40,207 bases of DNA from Eubacteriales bacterium (GTDB taxonomy: Bacteria; Bacillota; Clostridia; Christensenellales; UMGS416). Positions 9,903-18,213 of this stretch are shown here, piece by piece. A program made the translations under genes and the position numbers. Under the pieces are notes generated by a model that searched no databases, was not told the DNA's origin, and saw nothing but the letters and a program-made list of their open reading frames with translations. The stretch covers positions 1 through 40,207 of the forward strand of contig JAQUVY010000010.1 in NCBI GenBank assembly GCA_028693155.1, in the 5' to 3' direction. Numbering within the stretch: position 1 is the stretch's first letter; every line of letters begins with the position of its first letter.

Positions 9903-10614
9903 GCAAATGCGACTGGATAAACTGATGGCGTTGTGCGGCGTGGGATCGCGTTCTCAGTGCAAGGATCTGATCCGCTTTGGTGCGGTGCGCATCGACGGCG
10001 AAACCGCCGCGTCGGGCACCCAGAAGGTGGACCCCGCCTCCAGCGAGGTCACCGTGAACGGAGAGATCCTGCGCTATGAACCCTATATCTATTTAATGCT
10101 GCACAAGCCGGCCGGCTACATCTCCGCCACCTACGACAAATACCGCCCCACGGTGATGGACCTGCTGGCCGGAGAATACGGCCACCGGGAGCTGTTTCCC
10201 GTAGGGCGGCTGGACGAAGACACCACCGGGCTGCTGCTGCTCACCGATGACGGCGGGCTTTCGCACTTTCTGCTGTCGCCCAAGCGCCACGTGCCCAAAA
10301 CCTACCACGCCCTGCTGGCCAAGCCGCTGAAGCCCGGCGACGCCGAGGCCTTTGCCGCCGGCATGGATCTGGGCGACTTCACCGCGCAAAGCGCCTCCCT
10401 GCGCCCGCTGCAGGACGGCTGGGCGGAGATCATTATTCACGAGGGCAAGTTTCATCAGGTGAAACGCATGGCGCAGGCCATCGGCAATGAAGTCCTTTCG
10501 CTGAAGCGCGTCACATTCGGCCCCCTGCCGCTGGACGAAAGCCTGGCGGAGGGCGACTGGCGCCCGCTCACCGAAGAAGAGGTGGCCTTGCTGCGCGGCG
10601 CGGTGGGGCAATAA
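9895..10614 (+). CDS. RsuA/RluB-family rRNA pseudouridine synthase (GTG start; ATG alternative at 9907)
   Basis: S4-like N-terminus MRLDKLMALCGVGSRSQCKDLIRFGAVRIDG and pseudouridine synthase motif GRLDEDTTGLLLLTDDG; overlaps the topB stop. Confidence 0.93.
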   Translation: MAEQMRLDKLMALCGVGSRSQCKDLIRFGAVRIDGETAASGTQKVDPASSEVTVNGEILRYEPYIYLMLHKPAGYISATYDKYRPTVMDLLAGEYGHRELFPVGRLDEDTTGLLLLTDDGGLSHFLLSPKRHVPKTYHALLAKPLKPGDAEAFAAGMDLGDFTAQSASLRPLQDGWAEIIIHEGKFHQVKRMAQAIGNEVLSLKRVTFGPLPLDESLAEGDWRPLTEEEVALLRGAVGQ

Positions 10615-10639
10615 CCTTACAACAGCTTTGGAGATAACA

Positions 10640-10674
10640 AAAAGACGGTTCCGTGAGGAACCGTCTTTTTTTGC
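10640..10674 (+). terminator. Rho-independent terminator
   Basis: AAAAGACGGTTCCGTGAGGAACCGTCTTTTTTT hairpin between convergent genes. Confidence 0.9.
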
Positions 10675-10684
10675 TTAGCCCGTC

Positions 10685-12139
10685 TTATGGCATGATGCCG
10701 GGGATGGTGGTCACCGCATAGGCCTCGTTGATGCAGGCCTGATGCTCGGCGTCCACCTTATTGCTGCCGTGGGTGCGGCTGTTAACAAAGTGAATGCAGA
10801 TCTGCCCGCGCATGCCGTTGTCCGAAAGGGAGTTATAGCCGTGGGGCATGCCGTTCATGGAGGCGGCCAGCCGCTGCCCGTTGACGATGACCCAGATGGG
10901 GCGGCGCGCCCAGTTCCACTTGTTGCCGTAGCACTCGTAGAGCGTCTTGGTATCGTTGAACGAAACGGGCTCGCAGTCGGCATGGTTGGTGCCGCCGGTG
11001 CGTTTGATTAGGAAGGTCTTTCCCGTGCGTACATCCACAATGGTCGCCGTGGACTGCTTGGGGAACAGCTTGGCGTTGTCTGCCCACAGGGGCTTGACCA
11101 GCGGCAGGTTCAGATCCACCGGGTAATTCACCGCGACTATGCTGCTGTACTCCGTGCTGTGGATCATGGTGTACAGCACCGCCAGCGTATAGTTGCCGGC
11201 CAGACCGTCACAGTCCAGCCCCATGCGGCTCTGGAAGGTGCGCACGGCGTTATAGGTGCCCGTGCCGAACTTTCCGTCCACGGTGCTGCTGTAATACCCC
11301 AGCGCTTTTAAGGCGGCCTGCAGATCCTTCACATGATACCCCGAGCTGCCGCGCTTCAGCGTGGTGGTGATCTGCTGGGCATAATATTTATAGCCGTCGG
11401 CTCCCACCAGCTCGCTGCGCTTTACCACGGCAGGAACGGGCGTGGTCTGCGGCGTGGGCGTGGGCTCGGTGGTGGCCGCGGGCGTGGCCGTAGCCTCCGG
11501 GGTGGGCGTTGGGGTGGCGGGGGTCAGCGCGGCCAAAGCCTCGTTGAGCGCCTTGACCGTGGCGGCGCCCACCAGGCCGTCAGCCTTGAGGGACTTCGCC
11601 GCCTGGAACGCCTTCACCGCGTTGGTCGTTTTGGTGCCGAACACGCCGTCAGCGTTTCCCACCGGATGACCCAGCGCGTTCAGCGCCAGCTGCAAATTTT
11701 TCACATCGGTGCCCGAAGTACCCCGGCGAAGCAGCCGGGAATAGGTCAGGCTGGCAGGCGCGCTGCCCGCCGGGGGCGTGGTGGCTGCCGGGGCAGGCGT
11801 CGTGGTGGGCGCTGCGCCTCCGGCGGCGTTGACGGCAGCCTCCAGCGCGGCGTAGGTCTTGGTTCCCACAATGCCGTCGGCGGCCAGCTTATTGTCCTTT
11901 TGAAAGTTGATGACAGCGGTGCGTGTGGCCGTGCCGAACACGCCGGTGGGCGCCACGCTTAAATATTTCAGGGTGTTAAGCTGCTTTTGCAGTGCGGTCA
12001 CGTCGTCCCCCCGGCTGCCCTTCTGCAAGGTGCGAGGCGCGGCGTAAGCCATGCCCGACAAGCAGGAAATGATCAGTGGGATGAGCAGCAGCGCGGCCAA
12101 TACCGCCGCCAGAATTCCGGAAATGCGCTTTCGATTCAC
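10685..12139 (-). CDS. Secreted protein with three PG-binding-1 domains and a C-terminal Cys/His-containing domain
   Basis: Signal peptide; three repeats of L(Q/R)(K/R)GSxGxDVxxLQxxLNxLG...DGxFGxxTxxAVxxFQ; Pro/Thr linkers; C-terminal HADCEPVSF...MPHGYNSLSDNGMRGQICIHFVNSRTHGS. Confidence 0.88.
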   Translation of the reverse strand: MNRKRISGILAAVLAALLLIPLIISCLSGMAYAAPRTLQKGSRGDDVTALQKQLNTLKYLSVAPTGVFGTATRTAVINFQKDNKLAADGIVGTKTYAALEAAVNAAGGAAPTTTPAPAATTPPAGSAPASLTYSRLLRRGTSGTDVKNLQLALNALGHPVGNADGVFGTKTTNAVKAFQAAKSLKADGLVGAATVKALNEALAALTPATPTPTPEATATPAATTEPTPTPQTTPVPAVVKRSELVGADGYKYYAQQITTTLKRGSSGYHVKDLQAALKALGYYSSTVDGKFGTGTYNAVRTFQSRMGLDCDGLAGNYTLAVLYTMIHSTEYSSIVAVNYPVDLNLPLVKPLWADNAKLFPKQSTATIVDVRTGKTFLIKRTGGTNHADCEPVSFNDTKTLYECYGNKWNWARRPIWVIVNGQRLAASMNGMPHGYNSLSDNGMRGQICIHFVNSRTHGSNKVDAEHQACINEAYAVTTIPGIMP

Positions 12140-12272
12140 AGCCTTGCCCTCTTTTTCATTTGTTTCGTTTTTATTTTATGCAATTCGAGCCGATTTTGCA
12201 AGGAATCCTGTAAAGATTTGCACTTTCTTGAAACCTGTATCCAAGATGTAACCGTTTGGAGCGGTGCCGGAG

Positions 12273-12905
12273 CTATTCGGTTTCCTCCAGATAACGCTTA
12301 AGCGCGTGCAGATCCTCCTCATAGGTGGTCTGCAGCGCGCGGTTATAGATGATGCTGGCCGGGTGATACAGCGGAAACAGGCTGGTCTCCAGCCCGGGCA
12401 GGCTCAGCGGGCGCGGCGCGCCGTGGGCGCTGCCGATGGTGAGCGCGCCGTGGGCGCTGCCGATGGTGAGCGCGCCGTCGTCGGTCACGGCGCGCAGCGC
12501 CGTATTGCCCAGGGTGACCACCACCTGCGGCGCCAGAATGCTCAGCTCTTTCATCAGCAAATGATAACACAGGCCGATTTCCTCGCGCTTGGGCGGCCGG
12601 TTGGAGAGGCTGCCCCGGGTGGGGTGAATTTTAACCGGGCGGAACTTCACCACGTTGGTGATATAAATATCTTCCCGCCGCAGCTCCAGCAGCTCCAAAA
12701 AGCGACTCAGGTTCTGCCCGGCCTTGCCCACAAAGGGCTTCCGCTGCAGCGTTTCCTGCTCGCCCGGCGCCTCGCCCACCAGCACCAGCCGCGCCTCGGG
12801 GCTGCCCTCGCCCGGCACCATCACCGTATCCCCCGCGGGATAGACCTCGCGCAAAAGCGCTTCAAAGCGCGCATATTCTTTTTCCAAACGGTGTTGCTTA
12901 TCCAT
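12273..12905 (-). CDS. Uracil-DNA glycosylase superfamily protein (family-4-like, lacking the N-terminal CxxC)
   Basis: VLVGEAPGEQETLQRKPFVGKAGQNLSRFLELLELRREDIYITNVVKFRPVK...PLYHPASIIYN; no N-terminal CxxC pair. Confidence 0.85.
   Translation of the reverse strand: MDKQHRLEKEYARFEALLREVYPAGDTVMVPGEGSPEARLVLVGEAPGEQETLQRKPFVGKAGQNLSRFLELLELRREDIYITNVVKFRPVKIHPTRGSLSNRPPKREEIGLCYHLLMKELSILAPQVVVTLGNTALRAVTDDGALTIGSAHGALTIGSAHGAPRPLSLPGLETSLFPLYHPASIIYNRALQTTYEEDLHALKRYLEETE
12421..12474. repeat. Perfect 27-bp tandem duplication inside the second UDG gene
   Basis: CCGTGGGCGCTGCCGATGGTGAGCGCG occurs twice head-to-tail; encodes a duplicated 9-aa segment (GALTIGSAH GALTIGSAH). Confidence 0.95.
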
Positions 12906-13473
12906 GCTCCTCCTGTGGCAGCCCCTGGCTGCGGGTCTTGATGGCCTGCATATCCCGCCAGGCGTCGATGAGCAGCCGGTCGTCGCGCAGCAGCGCCGCC
13001 GGGTGGAACGTGGCGATCACGTCGCGCCCCTCCAGGGTCTGCCACACACCCCGCTCCCGGGTAATGGCAAAATTTTCATGCATCAGGCAGCTGGCAGCCA
13101 CCTTGCCCAGGCACACCACGATGCGCGGCTGCACCAGCTCCATCTGCCGACGCAGATAGGGCAGGCAGGCACGCATCTCCTCGGGGGAAGGGTTTCGGTT
13201 CTGCGGCGGGCGGCATTTGACCACGTTGCAGATATAGACATCCTCCCGCGTGAGATCGACGGCGTCCAGCATTTTATCCAGCAGCTTGCCCGCCCGACCC
13301 ACAAAGGGACGTCCCGTCGCGTCCTCGTCCGCGCCCGGCCCCTCACCCACCAGCATAATCTCCGCCTGCGGGTTGCCCTCTCCGGGCACGGCATGGGCGC
13401 GGGTCTGGCACAGGCCGCACAGCCGGCAGTCCCCAATCTCCTCATACAGTTTTTCCCATTGTTCATTTCTCAT
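12898..13473 (-). CDS. Family-4-like uracil-DNA glycosylase with Fe-S-type cysteines
   Basis: MRNEQWEKLYEEIGDCRLCGLCQTRAHAVPGEGNPQAEIMLVGEGPGADEDATGRPFVGRAGKLLDKMLDAVDLTREDVYICNVVKCRPPQNRNP...ATFHPAALLR; overlaps the start of the downstream UDG. Upstream TTTACA-17-TATGAT promoter on the minus strand. Confidence 0.93.
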   Translation of the reverse strand: MRNEQWEKLYEEIGDCRLCGLCQTRAHAVPGEGNPQAEIMLVGEGPGADEDATGRPFVGRAGKLLDKMLDAVDLTREDVYICNVVKCRPPQNRNPSPEEMRACLPYLRRQMELVQPRIVVCLGKVAASCLMHENFAITRERGVWQTLEGRDVIATFHPAALLRDDRLLIDAWRDMQAIKTRSQGLPQEEHG

Positions 13474-13562
13474 GCGGCATTCTCCCTTTTTCTTGCCTTT
13501 TATCATAGCAAACCGCGCTGCCAATGTAAAAGGGCAAACCCGCCCCGGCGCAAAAACGCAGC

Positions 13563-13595
13563 AAAAAAGCCGACCGGGCATCCCCGGTCGGCTTT
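13563..13595 (-). terminator. Rho-independent terminator for the lipoprotein gene
   Basis: AAAAAAGCCGACCGGGCATCCCCGGTCGGCTTT; T-run on the minus strand. Confidence 0.85.
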
Positions 13596-13612
13596 GCACC
13601 TTACCCTGTTTT

Positions 13613-14206
13613 TCAGAAGATCAGCACCAGCAAAATGATGATACCCACCAAGGTCAGCACGCCGCCCACCAAAAGCAGAATGTTGCGCGTTTTTTTATCG
13701 GTGGGATCGCCGTTTTTCTTGATGATCTTGGCAAGCTTTCCGCTGAACACCAGCAGCAAAACGCCCGCCAGCAGGAAGAGCAGCATGAACACCACCGCCC
13801 CTGCGGGGTTCCCCGCCACCACCACGCCCAGCCGGTTCACTTCACAGGCGTTCTTCACGGTGTCGTAGGTTTCGGGGGTCAGCGAGGTGCCAAAGGGCAC
13901 GGTCACCGTTTCAGGAGAGCCCTGCTGATCCAGATGAACGGTCATTGCTCCGCCGTCGGCCAGCGTAACCTCCAACGTTTTTCCGGTCAGGATGCCCACC
14001 AAAGTATCCGCACGGTAAATCTTCACGGTGCGGCCCGATACGGTGCGATTCCAGGTTTCCCCGGCCAGCTGAAAGCTCAGCGTGTGTTTGTCTACCTTTT
14101 GATAGGCGACGCCCTCCACCTGTGTTTTCTTGCAGCCGGTCAATACACTCAGCATCAGGCACACAATCAGGGTGATGATGATAAAATTGCGACTTTTGCG
14201 CGTCAT
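13613..14206 (-). CDS. Putative membrane-anchored lipoprotein of unknown function with C-terminal TM segments
   Basis: MTRKSRNFIIITLIVCLMLSVLTGCKK lipobox; two C-terminal hydrophobic stretches; ATG preceded by AGGAGG. Confidence 0.75.
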   Translation of the reverse strand: MTRKSRNFIIITLIVCLMLSVLTGCKKTQVEGVAYQKVDKHTLSFQLAGETWNRTVSGRTVKIYRADTLVGILTGKTLEVTLADGGAMTVHLDQQGSPETVTVPFGTSLTPETYDTVKNACEVNRLGVVVAGNPAGAVVFMLLFLLAGVLLLVFSGKLAKIIKKNGDPTDKKTRNILLLVGGVLTLVGIIILLVLIF

Positions 14207-14359
14207 GCGTGTTCCTCCTGTCCCAGCCGCAGCTTCTTTGATGCATGGGCTTTTTAATAGTTTACCACAAATTGACGAAATATACCTGTTTTTAAAAATA
14301 TTTACATGTTCATACAATCTTGATACAAGTTTTTCTTATCGTTGTACGAAAATACTCTA

Positions 14360-14388
14360 TTGTCACATGCGAACGTTTGTGCTATTAT
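14360..14388 (+). promoter_or_regulatory. Promoter with embedded LexA-like box for the radical-SAM repair operon
   Basis: TTGTCA - 17 bp - TATTAT; spacer contains CGAACGTTTGTGC (14370-14382), close to Gram-positive LexA consensus CGAAC-N4-GTTCG. Confidence 0.6.
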
Positions 14389-14406
14389 TAGCGCGAGGTG
14401 ATCCCT

Positions 14407-15714
14407 TTGGATCTGATGGAAAAGCTGAAAATATTGGGCGATTCGGCAAAATACGACGCCTCCTGCGCTTCCAGCGGCTCAGCCGGCCGGGGCGGCTCTT
14501 TCGGCAAAACCGCCGTTCCCGGCCTGTGCCACACCTGGAGCGCCGATGGGCGATGTGTTTCTCTGCTGAAGGTGTTGATGACCAACAAATGTATGTATCA
14601 CTGCGCTTACTGCGTCAACAGCGCCCTGCGGGACTGCCCGCGGGCGGAGTTCACGCCCCGGGAGCTGTGCGACCTGACCGTGGCGTTCTATAAAAGAAAT
14701 TATGTGGAAGGGCTCTTTTTAAGCTCGGGCATTGCGGTTTCCCCCAACCGCACCATGGCAAACATGGTGGAGACGGTACGCCTGCTGCGCGCCGAGGGCT
14801 TCGGCGGGTATGTGCACATGAAATCCATCCCCGGGGCGGATCGGGCGCTGCTGGACGAGGCTGCGCTGCTGTGCGACCGCATGAGTGTCAACATTGAGCT
14901 GCCCAGCCAAAAAAGCCTGCTGGCCCTAGCGCCGGATAAATCCGCAAAGGCCATTCTGGATCCCATGGGATATGTGGCCGGGCAGATCTTTGAGCGCCGC
15001 GATCCCCGGGCTGCCCATCAGCCGCCGCCCTACGCCCCTGCCGGGCAGTCCACCCAGCTCATCGTGGGCGCAACCCCCGAGAGCGACCGCAGCATTTTGC
15101 GCCTGAGCGAGGCTTTATACCGAAAATACGCCCTGAAACGCGTTTACTTTTCCGCCTTCATGCCCGTGGTCGCCCACCCCCTTCTCCCCGGCATCAAGCA
15201 GCCGCCGCTTTTGCGGGAGCACCGGCTTTATCAGGCCGACTGGCTGATGCGCTTTTACGGTTTTTCCGCCGAGGAAATTCTGGACGACGCCCATCCCCAG
15301 TTGGACGAACAGCTGGATCCCAAATGCGCTTGGGCGCTGCGCAACCCGCAGTTTTTTCCGGTGGACGTGGCCACCGCCCCCTTGGGCGCGCTGCTGCGAG
15401 TGCCGGGCATTGGGCAGATCTCGGCGCGGCGCATCCTCTCGGCGCGGCGTTACGGCGGCCTTACGCTGGAGGACGTCAAACGCTGCGGCACCGTGATGAA
15501 GCGGGCGCAGTATTTTATCACCTGCCGGGGACGCGCCCCGGGGATCGGCGCTTCGGCGAACACGCTGCGCGCCGCGCTGCTGGGCGGCGCGTCCGCCCTT
15601 CCCTCCTTCGCGTCCCAGGTTTCCCTGTTTGATCCCCCGCCCGGCGCGGCGTTTCCCCAGCTTCAGCTTGTTTCGGAGGTGCCTCATGCTGTCCAGTATC
15701 CTGTATCTTTGTGA
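14407..15714 (+). CDS. Putative DNA modification/repair radical SAM protein (rSAM_link_UDG-type) with C-terminal HhH region
   Basis: Radical SAM Cys motif CMYHCAYC (Cx3Cx2C), VNIELPSQKSLLALAPDKS, C-terminal LLRVPGIGQISARRILSARRYGGLTLEDVKRCG helix-hairpin-helix. TTG start at 14407 is inferred from an upstream GAGGTGAT. Confidence 0.9.
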   Translation: MDLMEKLKILGDSAKYDASCASSGSAGRGGSFGKTAVPGLCHTWSADGRCVSLLKVLMTNKCMYHCAYCVNSALRDCPRAEFTPRELCDLTVAFYKRNYVEGLFLSSGIAVSPNRTMANMVETVRLLRAEGFGGYVHMKSIPGADRALLDEAALLCDRMSVNIELPSQKSLLALAPDKSAKAILDPMGYVAGQIFERRDPRAAHQPPPYAPAGQSTQLIVGATPESDRSILRLSEALYRKYALKRVYFSAFMPVVAHPLLPGIKQPPLLREHRLYQADWLMRFYGFSAEEILDDAHPQLDEQLDPKCAWALRNPQFFPVDVATAPLGALLRVPGIGQISARRILSARRYGGLTLEDVKRCGTVMKRAQYFITCRGRAPGIGASANTLRAALLGGASALPSFASQVSLFDPPPGAAFPQLQLVSEVPHAVQYPVSL

Positions 15715-16462
15715 CCCCACGCCCGAAGGGCTTTTTACCGTCATGCACCATGCCTGGCACAGCGACGATGCCGTCATGGGCATCGTATCCTCCCAGCCGG
15801 CACAGATCGACCTTTTTACCCGCGTGGTGCCCATAACCAGCGACGCCCGCGCCGCGCAGGAGGTCATGACGCTGCTGCAGAAAAAGCTGGGCATGGGCAG
15901 CGTGCGCAACATGGCGCTGTGCTGGCTCTCCGAGCTGCCCGGCTGCGGGCGAAACATCCTGGACTACGCCGAGCTGGGGCTGCGCTACGGCCGCCGGCTG
16001 GACGGGATGGAGGCCAACCCCGTGGTGCGCGCCCTGCACGCCAAGGTCAGCCGGGTAACCTTTGAGGTACACCGGCTCAGCGGGCTTTTGCGCTTCCGCA
16101 GCGCGCAAAACGGCTATTGCGCCACGGTGGAACCCGATCACAACATCCTAAGCCTTCTGGCTCCGGTGTTTGTGCCGCGTATGGGCGAGTGCCGCTGGTG
16201 CATCCACGACACGCGCCGTGGGATATGGGCGGTGTACGACAAGGAGCTGTTTTATACCGACACCGCGCCGGAGTTTGCGCTGGCGCGGGTCGACCCCATC
16301 GAAAAGCTCTGGAAGGAGTACTACGATACCATCGCCATTGAAGGGCGGTTTAACCCCGATTGTCAAAAGCGCCTCATGCCCCGCCGCTACTGGAAAAATC
16401 TGGTGGAGGATCCGCAGGGCGCGGCGGCGAAATATTTGCGGGACTATCACGCCGCCACCTGA
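15687..16462 (+). CDS. DUF4130 / TIGR03915-type putative DNA metabolism protein
   Basis: LYLCDPTPEGLFTVMHHAW...LLPGCGRN-like region; C-terminal HNILSLLAPVFVPRMGECRWCIHDTRRGIWAVYDKE...IEKLWKEYYDTIAIEGRFNPDCQKRLMPRRYWKNLVE; directly follows the radical SAM gene. Confidence 0.88.
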
Positions 16463-16557
16463 AGCGGCCGGGTTTGCTCTTGCCAAACTTCGTAATAATT
16501 CCTATACTGTATGCAAACATACGCAGCGGCTCATCCGCTGGGAAAGAAGGCATTTCT

Positions 16558-17997
16558 ATGTCCGAAAGCTTATTGCATGCCCTGCCCTGCCAGGCGGGGG
16601 TGGATCCCAACGGGATTCTGCATTTTTTGGACGATGTGGAGTCTCAGGAGCTGGCCCTGCACGGGTTGATGGTACTGCGGCACAACAAGGTGGTCGCCGA
16701 AGGCTGGTGGGCACCCTATCAAAGCGCCTACAACCACATGCTTTTTTCTCTGAGCAAAAGCTTTACCTCCACCGCCGTGGGCTTCGCCGTGCAGGAGGGG
16801 CTTGTGTCGCTGGATGATCCCATTCTTAAATTTTTCCCGGGCAAGCTGCCCGCCGCACCCTGCGAGAATATGCAGAAGATGAAGGTACGCCACCTCATCG
16901 GCATGTGCACCGGCCACATTGTGGAACCCTCCTTCCACGATCAGGAGGACTGGGTCTACACCTTCCTCGCCTCCTATGTGCCGCTGGAGCCGGGCAGCAA
17001 ATTTCTTTACAACACCGCCGCCACCTACATGCTGTCGGCCATTTTGCAGACCGTGACCGGCCAAAAGGTCAGCGAATATCTGCGGCCCCGCCTGCTGGAA
17101 CCTCTGGGCATCGAAAACGTGTGGTGGGAAACCTGCCCCAAGGGCTATGAGACCGGTGGCTTCGGCTTCAACATCAAAACCGAGGATATTGCCCGCTTCG
17201 GCACCTTCCTGCTCAACCGTGGCGCCTATAACGGCCGTCAGCTCATCGACGCGGCGTGGATTGACGAGGCCACCGCTCGCCACATCTCCAACGGCGATCC
17301 TTCGGTCGCTTCGGACTGGACGCAGGGCTACGCCTATCAGTTTTGGAGATGCCAGCCCGAGGGCGTCTATCGCGCAGACGGGGCCTTTGGCCAGTACTGC
17401 ATCGTGATGCCTAAGCAGGACGCGGTCATCGCCATCAACTCGGGGCTGAACAATCTGCAGGGCGTGCTCGACTTGGTGTGGAAGCATCTGGTGCCCGCCA
17501 TGCGGGACGACGCGGTGTGCGATAAGGCCGTCAACGACCGCCTCAAGGCGCGTCTGGCCGCCCTGCGCCTGGCAATGCCCCAGGGCACCCAGCCCACTCC
17601 CAACCATGCAGGCAGCGGGGTGCATTATCACTTGGTGGACAACCGCTTTGGCCTGACCGGCATCCGCTTTGACTTCGGCGCGCAAACCACCTTCACGCTG
17701 GAAGCGGGAGAAAAGTCCTTTGCGCTTCCCGTGGGGCATGACCGCTGGGTGGAGACCCATGTCCAGGGATCCCCCAGCTCCGATCGCGACGCTTCGGGCT
17801 TTTCGCTGCCCTTCAGCGACGTAGCCTGCGCCGGCGCGTGGAAAGACGGCTGCTATCGTTTCTGCATGGCCTACACCCGCACACCCTTTGTGGATACGCT
17901 GGAGGCTCGCTTCTCCGGCAACGCGCTGGTGCTTCGTTTCCAGCGCAACGTGGGCTTTGATGCCGAGCCCATCGTCTTTTGCGGATTGTGTGAATAA
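16558..17997 (+). CDS. Serine hydrolase, class C beta-lactamase / DD-peptidase-like family
   Basis: SxxK motif in MLFSLSKSFTSTAVGFAVQEG; YNTAATYMLSAILQTVTGQKVSEYLRPRLLEPLGI; ATG at 16558. Confidence 0.9.
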   Translation: MSESLLHALPCQAGVDPNGILHFLDDVESQELALHGLMVLRHNKVVAEGWWAPYQSAYNHMLFSLSKSFTSTAVGFAVQEGLVSLDDPILKFFPGKLPAAPCENMQKMKVRHLIGMCTGHIVEPSFHDQEDWVYTFLASYVPLEPGSKFLYNTAATYMLSAILQTVTGQKVSEYLRPRLLEPLGIENVWWETCPKGYETGGFGFNIKTEDIARFGTFLLNRGAYNGRQLIDAAWIDEATARHISNGDPSVASDWTQGYAYQFWRCQPEGVYRADGAFGQYCIVMPKQDAVIAINSGLNNLQGVLDLVWKHLVPAMRDDAVCDKAVNDRLKARLAALRLAMPQGTQPTPNHAGSGVHYHLVDNRFGLTGIRFDFGAQTTFTLEAGEKSFALPVGHDRWVETHVQGSPSSDRDASGFSLPFSDVACAGAWKDGCYRFCMAYTRTPFVDTLEARFSGNALVLRFQRNVGFDAEPIVFCGLCE

Positions 17998-18014
17998 ATC
18001 CTCTTTTTGGGCAC

Positions 18015-18042
18015 AGCGCGCTCCCGGCGGAGCGCGCTCTTT
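18015..18042 (+). terminator. Hairpin terminator after the serine hydrolase gene
   Basis: AGCGCGCTCCCGGCGGAGCGCGCT followed by a T-rich tract. Confidence 0.7.
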
Positions 18043-18061
18043 TCATATTTTTTCTTTTTTG

Positions 18062-18141
18062 TGCATAAATACGCATCTATATTCACGGCAATAAATAATA
18101 TTCGTGTGAATGTTCAAAAATAATTTTGTATAAATATGCAT
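18062..18141 (+). promoter_or_regulatory. Two ARG-box-like sites upstream of the ABC transporter promoter
   Basis: TGCATAAATACGCAT (18062-18076) and TGTATAAATATGCAT (18127-18141); the second lies just upstream of the -35. Confidence 0.55.
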
Positions 18142-18148
18142 TTTTCTA

Positions 18149-18177
18149 TTGACATTGCTTTTCTCATCTTCTATAAT
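18149..18177 (+). promoter_or_regulatory. Sigma-A-type promoter for the amino-acid ABC transporter
   Basis: TTGACA - 17 bp - TATAAT. Confidence 0.85.
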
Positions 18178-18213
18178 CCTACTCGTAATCATCATTTACG
18201 GAGGAATTCAACC

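Noticed and set aside
11440-11830. GC-rich repetitive stretches in the PG-binding protein as a CRISPR-like or VNTR array
   Set aside because: They encode Pro/Thr linkers (TPTPTPE, TTTPAPAATTPP) without regular spacing or conserved DNA repeats.
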